A stretch of DNA of 64,000 nt, from the NCBI RefSeq assembly GCF_000374865.1, contig NZ_KB895453.1, positions 1 through 64,000 on the forward strand, given 5' to 3'. Origin of the DNA: Arthrobacter sp. 135MFCol5.1 (lineage in GTDB: Bacteria; Actinomycetota; Actinomycetes; Actinomycetales; Micrococcaceae). The translations under genes and the position numbers were made by a program. The notes below the pieces were generated by a model. The model was not told the origin of the DNA. It made no database searches and saw nothing but the letters and a program-made list of their open reading frames with translations. Numbering within the stretch: the first letter of the stretch is position 1; each line of letters opens with the position of its first letter. Shown here piece after piece: positions 16,466 to 23,073 of this stretch.

Positions 16466-18076
16466 ATGAGTGGAAGTAAGTCGAGAGCGGCGCGGCGCAG
16501 TCAGCGATCCGAATCAAAAGGAGTTGGCATACCGAGGACAATCAACCTCTATGGCTCGCCAGACATCGTTCACTTCTTTATTCCCTTGCCGGAGCCAATC
16601 AAAGTTCTTGACGTCACTGAACTGCCTGTCAGCTACGTTTGGAACCCAATTGCTGATGACGGGCCCTGTTTCCTTCTGCCATCCAAAGGAAACGTCCATT
16701 ACGCATCTCGGCAGACCATGATCTTCCACCAAGACGAAGTGTCTATGGACATGGGTCCGTTCGAAGCGGCGATGAAGATTGCAACCATGGCTTTGAAACT
16801 GTCAGGGTCGCGTTTTGGGAAATTGCCCGCAGAGGAAAATCCTGGGCTTCCGCTGGCCCATACCACCGTCGAAGTAATATGTATTCTAGAGCCCAGCCAG
16901 GCTGACCCCATGGAGTACGCTCTCGAACGAGCCTTGGAAGTGGTCAGAGACTTCCAGACGTATTACCACCTGTTCACGAAGACTCCGGTACGCAGGCTGA
17001 CAAGGAAGCTTCTCCCACCGGTTATACCAGTCATACGCCGGTCGTACCCGGCGCTCGATACGTGGGAACCCGAATTACTCCATGTGAACAACGGAGGGAC
17101 GGCCTTGCGGGCGGCCGCCACCCCGACGCTGTCTCCAGAGCAGCTACAGAATCTGTTGAAGCACAACCGGGCGTCAAGGGCAGATGTTTTTAATGCTTTC
17201 CTGCTGATGCGCCAGGAAGCTATGCTCTCCTTCGCTACGGGCAGCAATGCGGCGGCGAGCCTGTTCGTCGCGATTGCGGCGGAAACGCTACTGACTGAGC
17301 TGTTCCTTCTACTGTCTTGGGAAGAAGTTGCGGATCTTCAAAAGACCGCTGACATCCTGGGGGAACGTGACAACATATCCAAGCGTCTCCTCAACGAACT
17401 GGCTTCCAGACTCAAGGGCGACTGGGACCGGAACGGTAACGGTCCGCTCGGCGAATGGCAACGCCAGATAGCGAATTTGCGTAACGATGTGGCGCACGCA
17501 GGGAAGGTCCCGTCCGAGCCTGAAGTCGACGCGGCTATGAATGCACTCACGGCACTTGAGGCATACGTGGGAGATCGGCTGGCCGAAGTCTTCAGAAGTT
17601 ACCCGCAGGTGGCGGAGATTTATCTGGGGAACGACGGCTTCGCCAGAAGGAACAAGCTCAAGTCATGGCAAAAGTTCTCACCACAAGTACAGTTTCCGGC
17701 GCATGCCAGTGAGCTCTTCACCAGATGGAAGGCCGAAGTAAAGCGTTTTCGTTCAGGTCCACATGAGGGCAACTTGGAGGTCAGCAAGGCCGTCGTTGTT
17801 ATGTTTGGGAATGGAGCAGAACGGTGGTACCTGGTCGATGACGAGAAGGAATTGTCTTGCCCTATCCCAGCACCTCGGCTGTCCCCCTTCTCACGCGAGA
17901 ACCTCGTCAAGCTTTATAGCGACGGAGGATTCGATGTGCTGAGTATGGAATTCGACGACCTCAAACCTTCATTTCCGAAGGATCCCGAGTGGGTGCCGAG
18001 TTATGCCGTACTGCCGCTAGCGAGTATCCACCGCTGGGAACAATGCCTGTGGGTCCCCCCGACTCGTCATCCGTAG
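16466..18076 (+). CDS. HEPN-like domain protein, possible defence effector
   Basis: A 536-residue protein, mostly unassigned. Residues about 240-365 look like an all-helical HEPN domain. FNAFLLMRQEAMLSFATG and AAETLLTELFLLL helices are followed by the R-x4-H motif RNDVAH (Arg339 to His344), and then by VDAAMNALTALEAYVGDRL. R-x4-6-H is the RNase motif of HEPN toxins and antiviral proteins. The large N-terminal part (1-230) is of unknown fold, as is the C-terminal part. It is a single-gene unit between dif-like sites S2 and S3, without an antitoxin beside it. A nuclease or abortive-infection role is inference; the motif is seen directly. Confidence 0.5.
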   Translation: MSGSKSRAARRSQRSESKGVGIPRTINLYGSPDIVHFFIPLPEPIKVLDVTELPVSYVWNPIADDGPCFLLPSKGNVHYASRQTMIFHQDEVSMDMGPFEAAMKIATMALKLSGSRFGKLPAEENPGLPLAHTTVEVICILEPSQADPMEYALERALEVVRDFQTYYHLFTKTPVRRLTRKLLPPVIPVIRRSYPALDTWEPELLHVNNGGTALRAAATPTLSPEQLQNLLKHNRASRADVFNAFLLMRQEAMLSFATGSNAAASLFVAIAAETLLTELFLLLSWEEVADLQKTADILGERDNISKRLLNELASRLKGDWDRNGNGPLGEWQRQIANLRNDVAHAGKVPSEPEVDAAMNALTALEAYVGDRLAEVFRSYPQVAEIYLGNDGFARRNKLKSWQKFSPQVQFPAHASELFTRWKAEVKRFRSGPHEGNLEVSKAVVVMFGNGAERWYLVDDEKELSCPIPAPRLSPFSRENLVKLYSDGGFDVLSMEFDDLKPSFPKDPEWVPSYAVLPLASIHRWEQCLWVPPTRHP

Positions 18077-18094
18077 ATTTCCGTCGGTATACGG

Positions 18095-18110
18095 AGGCCC
18101 TTTTCGGACC
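18095..18110 (+). terminator. hairpin next to dif-like site S3
   Basis: AGGCCC-TTTT-CGGACCT is an imperfect stem 19 bases after the HEPN-like stop. It is placed like the hairpin before S2, with CCTTTTCGG exactly 34 bp from CCGATAA in both. Base changes in the two arms partly keep pairing. Confidence 0.4.
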
Positions 18111-18128
18111 TCTTCCAAAGGGCATTTT

Positions 18129-18156
18129 GAACCCGATAATTGATCTTCTGTAGGGC
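18129..18156 (+). repeat. dif-like site S3
   Basis: 28 bp with left arm GAACCCGATAA, centre TTGATC and right arm TTCTGTAGGGC. The right arm is the least dif-like of the four, keeping only TT..GT and the final GC. The flanks are similar to those of S2 on both sides. Confidence 0.45.
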
Positions 18157-18740
18157 TGGGGGAGTGGCGAGGTTAGAGCGTATTTTCAGGAACGGTACAT
18201 GGGGTGTCACCACATGGTCGGCTCGTGTCGCCCGGCAGCACTCTGAAAATCGTGGATCGCATCCACGTGGACACCATGCAAAAACGTCCGTCCGCACCTT
18301 CATTTTTCTCCGTATGCTCTCATGGGAAGTGAGCAATCATAAGGCCGGGACCCGAGGCGCGTACGCATGAAACTTGACACTATCCAGTATGGTCAAAGGT
18401 AGAAGAAGCTGCCTTCCTCCCAGCACAGGATCCGATTCTGCAGCACTCGAGGACCGGAACTGCAGACCGACCCGCGGCGCTGAATTTGCCTGGCGATAGA
18501 CACCCGAACCCTCAACTTGCAAGTGACACGGAAGTCGCGGGAATATCGGGCATAGCTCAAGAAGGACCCCTGCCTGCCGCAGGGGACTCCTCCTTGCGAA
18601 GGCGAGAAAACACTGGCCGATGATCTGCGTGCACAGTTGAATTTGGAGCGACTGCTAATGTAGAAATAGACACCAACGTCCCCTGTTACGCGTAACCAGA
18701 ACCTGTTGACACGACCCGCCATCATGATTCGTATAGGCAG
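18157..18740. other. long region without a recognisable gene
   Basis: No convincing protein gene on either strand. Small hairpins are CGTGGAT-CGC-ATCCACG at 18251-18267 and CCCCTGC-CTGCC-GCAGGGG at 18567-18585. TTGACA boxes at 18374 and 18706 could belong to promoters. Base composition is more even than in the flanking core genes, which suits acquired DNA. Confidence 0.4.
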
Positions 18741-18855
18741 TCTGATCGCCAGCCTTCAGACCCTGTGATCATCACCGTTGAATTGGTAACGGCATACGGG
18801 GCATACTGCCTCAACAACCTTCGAACCTCTGCAGCAGCAGGGGTTCTTTTCTTTT
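18741..18855 (+). ncRNA. candidate small RNA or leader
   Basis: A TTGACA box at 18706-18711, a 17-base gap and TCGTAT at 18729-18734 would start RNA near 18741. The RNA would end at the intrinsic terminator at 18823-18855. In between, CCGTT and AACGG flank an 8-base loop around 18770-18789, and GGGG/CCTC can form a second stem. There is no open frame of note. It could be an independent small RNA or the leader of the gene at 19001. Confidence 0.35.
18823..18855 (+). terminator. intrinsic terminator
   Basis: GAACCTCTGC (18823-18832), loop AGCA, and GCAGGGGTTC (18837-18846) pair with one G-U. The stem is followed by TTTTCTTTT. A textbook Rho-independent terminator with no coding gene in front of it. 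Confidence 0.8.
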
Positions 18856-18913
18856 AAGCACCGAAAGGAGTCAACCTTTTCACCCTAAATCAGCCTCAAA
18901 ATCATGACCCCTC

Positions 18914-18943
18914 AAAGGACCGTCTCCTGGACGGTCCTTTTTT
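18914..18943 (+). terminator. second intrinsic terminator, 58 bases before a gene
   Basis: AAAGGACCGTC (18914-18924), loop TCCTG and its exact complement (18930-18940) are followed by a run of T. Its place shortly before the start at 19001 allows either termination of upstream RNA or attenuation of the downstream gene. Confidence 0.85.
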
Positions 18944-19000
18944 GCGCTTATCCCAAAATTCCGGGCGCCGCAGACGCCCCTCAGACACTGGAGGTTAACC

Positions 19001-19780
19001 ATGAAGTCACACCCATATGCACGCTTCATCAACTGGACCGCGGCGACCTACATCGAGGAGCGGCGGCCGGGCACCGGGCAGTCCCAGGCGGTATTCACTT
19101 GGCTGAGAGCCTATGGCATTACAGCCGCAAGGGTCGATGCGTTCCTACGGCTTGGCGGCCAGGACGCCGCGACAATGGCCAACGCGCTGGTCATGGACAT
19201 TCTGGAGCTCAGCAACTCAAAGGTCCGCCAAACGCTGAAGGACGAATATCTGCTCGATGCGCTGCTTCACACGTGGAGCTCCCTGGCAGATGTCTACGGC
19301 AGGGCGGCTACCCCGGCCGCCCAAGAAGTGGCCAGACTACTACTTCTGGACGAAGGCGGCCACGCGCTCATCATGGCCCAGGGCGTGGGATACCCCGGAG
19401 AAGAGACATTGCTGAGGAGGTACTGGTTGGAGACCGACCTCCTGGACCTTTCCCAGATTCACAAAGGCACAGCGGGTTTCAAAGATGTCGGCAGGCTCCT
19501 TGAGGACATCAAGCGGCAGAGGAAGGAGCTTCCACAGCGGCCAACTCCTGCGCAGGCCCCGCAACAGCAGCAATCTGTACGACCGACTTCAGCGCACAGG
19601 AAGACGCCAACCTCTTCGGCATACCAGCGCCCGGGCACCTGCACGCCTGACCAGGATTCTGATCGACTCCCGCCTCTGCCTACCAGCGGTCGGCACTGGC
19701 GTCACCCCTCTGCAGACCTGAACGATGGACTGTACGGAAACTGGCGCGATCATTGGGACAACACGTTGCCCGAACGGTAA
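19001..19780 (+). CDS. hypothetical protein of the accessory island
   Basis: A 259-residue protein with a well-placed GGAGG site before ATG 19001. Residues 1-170 are helix-rich and orderly (INWTAATYIEERRPGTGQS, WLRAYGITAARVDAFLRLGG, DEGGHALIMAQG). From about 175 the tail is polar, with a run of Gln, Pro, Ser and Thr, and is probably disordered. I recognise no family. It is preceded by two tandem terminators and followed by another, so it is its own transcription unit inside the island. A plasmid or phage origin is likely, but its role is unknown. Confidence 0.6.
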   Translation: MKSHPYARFINWTAATYIEERRPGTGQSQAVFTWLRAYGITAARVDAFLRLGGQDAATMANALVMDILELSNSKVRQTLKDEYLLDALLHTWSSLADVYGRAATPAAQEVARLLLLDEGGHALIMAQGVGYPGEETLLRRYWLETDLLDLSQIHKGTAGFKDVGRLLEDIKRQRKELPQRPTPAQAPQQQQSVRPTSAHRKTPTSSAYQRPGTCTPDQDSDRLPPLPTSGRHWRHPSADLNDGLYGNWRDHWDNTLPER

Positions 19781-19795
19781 AGCATCCTACTCCGA

Positions 19796-19820
19796 CCCCG
19801 CCGCTCACTTCGCGGCGGGG
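19796..19820 (+). terminator. hairpin terminator
   Basis: CCCCGCCGC (19796-19804), 7-base loop and GCGGCGGGG (19812-19820) form a perfect 9-bp stem 16 bases after the stop of the orphan gene. Confidence 0.75.
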
Positions 19821-20001
19821 GAACGGCGCCTCCCTACCGTCCGTTCACGCGTTGACACCGCCCCTGACATTTGTCAGGCGATGTCGGCGGAAGGCCTGGA
19901 ATTGGCGAAACTCCGGCCAAATAGCGCTTGGCCGAAGTTCCATGAACAACCCTGCAGGGTAAACCTTGGGGTTGTCTGGGATCGCATAGGAGGGGAGGGG
20001 C

Positions 20002-20580
20002 CTACTTCAACGCTGCGTGGCGGAGGTACTGATAGACCGTTTCCCTGCTGATTCCGTAATCGCGGGCCAGGACGACTTTAGGGATACCGCTGCCGGCGCG
20101 TTGAACCAGTTCTGCTGCACGCTCTGGTGTCAGCGTCTTTTTCCGTCCTTTGTAAGCGCCGCGCTGTTTGGCCAGGGCGATGCCCTCGCGCTGGCGTTCC
20201 CTGATCAGTGAGCGTTCGAATTCGGCGAAGGCACCCATGACGGAGAGCATGAGGTTAGCCATGGGGGAGTCCTCACCGGTGAAGACGAGCTGCTCCTTGA
20301 GGAACTTCACCCGCACCCCGCGCCGGGTGAGCCCTTGGACCAGGGCGCGCAGGTCATCGAGGTTGCGGGCGAGCCGGTCCATGCTGTGCACGACCACGGT
20401 GTCCCCGTCACGGACGAACCGCAGCAACTCTGTCAGCTGCGGCCGCGCGGTGTCCCGGCCCGAGGCCTTGTCAGTGAAAACCCGGTCCAGGATCTGGTCC
20501 TCGAGCTGACGCAGCTCATTCTGGTCCACGGTGCTCACCCGCACGTAGCCGATCCGCTGCCCATTCACGGCGGCCTCCAA
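20002..20580 (-). CDS. tnpR: serine recombinase (Tn3-type resolvase)
   Basis: A 192-residue small serine recombinase, full length for TnpR. The catalytic serine lies in IGYVRVSTVDQN. Arg residues follow in the SMDRLARNLDDL motif, then GAFAEFERSLIRERQREGIALAK and the helix-turn-helix tail GIPKVVLARDYGISRETVYQYL. It resolves cointegrates of Tn3-family transposons by acting at a res site. No transposase accompanies it, so it is either a remnant or serves another element. GGGG at 19968-19971, just beyond its stop, could be a transposon end but is weak. It faces away from the truncated DUF4193 gene, with only 64 bp between. Confidence 0.92.
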   Translation of the reverse strand: MEAAVNGQRIGYVRVSTVDQNELRQLEDQILDRVFTDKASGRDTARPQLTELLRFVRDGDTVVVHSMDRLARNLDDLRALVQGLTRRGVRVKFLKEQLVFTGEDSPMANLMLSVMGAFAEFERSLIRERQREGIALAKQRGAYKGRKKTLTPERAAELVQRAGSGIPKVVLARDYGISRETVYQYLRHAALK

Positions 20581-20644
20581 TCCTGACTGTGAGAACGAGT
20601 GTCAGCCTCTTTGAGGAGGAGGTCAAGATATCCGCAGACAGGGT

Positions 20645-20956
20645 ATGGCCGAAACCGTCAAGGAATCCCGGGACTGTTCCCTGGAGGCGCTGAAATCCGC
20701 CAGCGCCCCGGAAGCCCGCAGCGTTGTCACCGAACTAGAGGAGGCCGAGGCCCTCGACGAAGGGCTGACGCCCGGCGGGGAAACCCTCTCAGAGGAACTC
20801 ATCGTCCAGGTCGTCCCGCAGGGCGCGGACGAGTTCACCTGCTCATCCTGCTCACCGCAGCTTTACATACGTCCGCTATCAGCCAGGCAATGCCTCACAG
20901 CCTTCCGCAGTGACGGACTCCCCGCTTACGCTTCATCGGTGAAACACATGGGCTAA
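20645..20956 (+). pseudogene. DUF4193-like gene with replaced C-terminus
   Basis: The first 68 residues match the DUF4193 pattern of actinobacteria: SLEALKSA, an acidic middle with LEEAEALDEG, SEELIVQVVPQ and ADEFTCSSC. In intact members CSSC is followed by a second cysteine pair that completes a small zinc ribbon. Here the text changes after CSSC to an unrelated tail of about 35 residues, without the second pair. I read this as a truncation at a recombination junction next to the resolvase gene. ATG 20645 has no strong ribosome binding site. Expression is uncertain. Confidence 0.55.
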
Positions 20957-21729
20957 TCAGCGACCGTCACAGATTCGAATCCCAGGCCACCTGAGTGCCA
21001 TTTTATGGCACTGGCCACGCCGTCGGCGGTCCGGTGCAGGGACGCAGCGATGCTGGAGGAGAGGCCCGACAGGGCGTTCTTCTGTCGCGTGACAATGGCG
21101 TGGATCTCGGACCAGGTTACCCATGCAACGCAGAACGGAATCGAGGCAAGCAAAGCCTCATAGTCTTCGGCAGTCATTCCGGCGCGGGCGCACAACGACT
21201 CAAGGCCTATGGCAACGCCCGCGTCGATCTCGTGGCGGCCACTGCCGGCGAGCCTGATGGGTGGGGGAGTGGTCAGAACCAACAGGAGCAAGGGCGCGCG
21301 GTTCTTGTTGTGCGCGTGTAGGCAGAGCAACTCCCGAGGAAGCTGTTCGACATTGAACGTCGCTCCTTTCCTAAAGCCTTTGGCCTCCACTAAAAGTTGG
21401 ACCGAGGGAGTGGTCACCCACACGTCCGGCTGGACATCGATTTTGAGGGCAGGCAGCAGAAGACTGCCAGGCAGCACGTCGAGGTCAGCATGCTCAGCCT
21501 CGTCAGCTGCCGCTAGTCGGGTTTCGTCTGCGCCATGGGCACACCGCAGGATCTCGCCGAGGAACAAGTCTCGCGGGAGGTTGGACAGGCCCTGAAAAAC
21601 CTCTGCGGTCAGCGGGTTTTCCATGCCGCGACCGCCGTTGCGGTAACGCTTGACGTTGCTGCCTTCCCACGACACCTCGTCCAGTAGCCGGCTGATAACC
21701 GAGGGCTTGTGATCAGGTTCCATACCCAC
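20953..21729 (-). CDS. hypothetical protein with PD-(D/E)xK-like motif
   Basis: A 258-residue protein with no family name known to me. Residues 98-130 read IDVQPDVWVTTPSVQLLVEAKGF and continue to NVEQL. They supply Asp102, Glu115, Lys117 and Gln129 in the order of the PD-(D/E)xK nuclease core with a trailing Q motif. The flanking strands (LLLVEAK and LLLLVLTT) are hydrophobic, as that fold requires. The start is GTG 21729 or ATG 21723. It lies on the strand opposite the DUF4193 remnant, with their ends overlapping by 4 bp. It may be a stand-alone restriction-like enzyme; no methyltransferase is nearby. The function is inference. Confidence 0.5.
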   Translation of the reverse strand: MGMEPDHKPSVISRLLDEVSWEGSNVKRYRNGGRGMENPLTAEVFQGLSNLPRDLFLGEILRCAHGADETRLAAADEAEHADLDVLPGSLLLPALKIDVQPDVWVTTPSVQLLVEAKGFRKGATFNVEQLPRELLCLHAHNKNRAPLLLLVLTTPPPIRLAGSGRHEIDAGVAIGLESLCARAGMTAEDYEALLASIPFCVAWVTWSEIHAIVTRQKNALSGLSSSIAASLHRTADGVASAIKWHSGGLGFESVTVAD

Positions 21730-21989
21730 ACGGTAATGCCCACCATCAACATCGTCGGCTTGCTTGCGGAGCTGACATATCGAAAGTCGCCCTCAATGCG
21801 GGAGAGAGGCTGCCTGTTATAAGCGGTCAACGGGCTACATGGTGATCGCACTCAAGACCGGAAAATATAAACCGGAGTAGCCTGGCAAGGGCCGGACTCG
21901 CAGGACCCCGACTCGCCCTTGGACATCAATCACGCGTTCAGACAATCCTGGTGACGATTTCCTGGTATTGGGCGCAAGGACCAGCAATC

Positions 21990-22742
21990 TCAGGCGATTG
22001 GATCACTCGCCAGATCTGAATGCAGCACAGAAAATACATGTCCATATCGCCTACATACTTTTTGAATTAGATCGCTCACCCAACCGGGAGCGTCTGGGGC
22101 AACGTGAACAGCCTGAATCAACCGCTTGAGATCGACAGGTATGGGAATCACCGGCGGCTCCGGCCCAAGGGGGATGGTGGTGTTTTCCTCAGTAGGGTGC
22201 GGCATGCTTCGCCCTGTCATCATGATGAGACGAACCTCGCGCTCGTGGCTGAAACTCAATCGCTTGTGCATGAAACGATCGAAGAAGTTGCCCTCCGGGA
22301 TAAAGGTTGTCCTGTAATCGACGTAGTTGACGCGACCTCCGAAAATACTCCTATCAGAGCCGATACTCGCTATCAGGTTCGCCCATGTTGTCTTAACGGC
22401 GACTCCCCGGCCCTCACGCTGGTAAATGTCCCACATGGCCGCCGATTCAACGGGCGACTCATGCCAGCAATTAATGTGAGTCGATCTAAGCCCTGATTCG
22501 CGCATGCCCACATACTGACGGTTCATATCCTCAAACAACTCACCGTAGAGCTGCGGGCGCAGCTCCACGTTTGCTTGGCTAAAGGAGCCTTCCCACCTGT
22601 CGCTCATCTGGTCTGCGCGAGCAAAATAGATAGCTTCGTCTTCAAGTAAAGAGAGGAACCGGGCAAGATCCATGTAACGCCAGAGCACATCATCGTCGCC
22701 CGGCTTGTTCGTGAAGCTGGGGTGAAATTCAGAAACAAACAC
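21990..22742 (-). CDS. DUF2971 domain protein
   Basis: A 250-residue protein. The opening WRYMDLARFLSLLEDEAIYFARADQMSDRWEGS is the hallmark of DUF2971. CWHESPVESAAMWDIY and later LSFSHEREVRLI follow, both conserved in the family. The biochemical function is unknown. Such genes are common on islands and prophages and are often beside defence genes. The start is GTG at 22742. It stands alone: 260 bp from the PD-(D/E)xK-like gene and followed upstream by dif-like site S4. With S3 at the other side it closes the largest segment of the island. Confidence 0.8.
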   Translation of the reverse strand: MFVSEFHPSFTNKPGDDDVLWRYMDLARFLSLLEDEAIYFARADQMSDRWEGSFSQANVELRPQLYGELFEDMNRQYVGMRESGLRSTHINCWHESPVESAAMWDIYQREGRGVAVKTTWANLIASIGSDRSIFGGRVNYVDYRTTFIPEGNFFDRFMHKRLSFSHEREVRLIMMTGRSMPHPTEENTTIPLGPEPPVIPIPVDLKRLIQAVHVAPDAPGWVSDLIQKVCRRYGHVFSVLHSDLASDPIA

Positions 22743-22936
22743 GTCCTGCAGCCTATCCGCTTGTCAGCTCGGCTGGATGCTGGGTGAAGCCTTGCGGCGA
22801 AGGCTAATAGCCCCAGCATGGCATTGGGAACCTTTCCTGACGCCAAGGACTCGCGGTGCTCCGAAGGAAATGACAACTTTTCAGAGAGCGGGAAAAGGCC
22901 CCGAAATGATGCATCGGATGCAACACTCAGCCTTCA

Positions 22937-22964
22937 GGTTGACGTAACGTCGGTTATCGGTTCC
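22937..22964 (-). repeat. dif-like site S4, inverted
   Basis: Read on the minus strand it has left arm GGAACCGATAA, centre CCGACG and right arm TTACGTCAACC. Its right arm is the closest of the four to the recalled dif arm TTATGTCAAGT. It faces S1-S3 and lies at the right edge of the island, 110 bp before metH. Confidence 0.5.
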
Positions 22965-23073
22965 GGCCGGTGTCCGGCCGACTCCGATCCTGGGCCAACT
23001 TAGGACCTTCCTTCCCGCCGTAGCATCCGGACACACAGCGCAACGCAGGCACCCCCACACGTAACCTGATTAA

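Noticed and set aside
18760..18850. tRNA-like look (D-arm-like CCGTT..AATTGGTAACGG and TTCGAAC)
   Set aside because: No 7-bp acceptor stem, the putative anticodon loop lacks T33 and the T-stem does not pair. Better explained as hairpins in front of an intrinsic terminator.
19968..20001. Tn3-family terminal repeat (GGGGTTGTCTGGG...) beside the resolvase
   Set aside because: Only the GGGG start fits; there is no matching inverted copy and no transposase in the window.
22965..23073. Cobalamin or SAM riboswitch before metH
   Set aside because: Only about 110 bases are available and no B12-box or SAM-type core is visible. The ECF/lipoprotein upstream region was checked with the same result.
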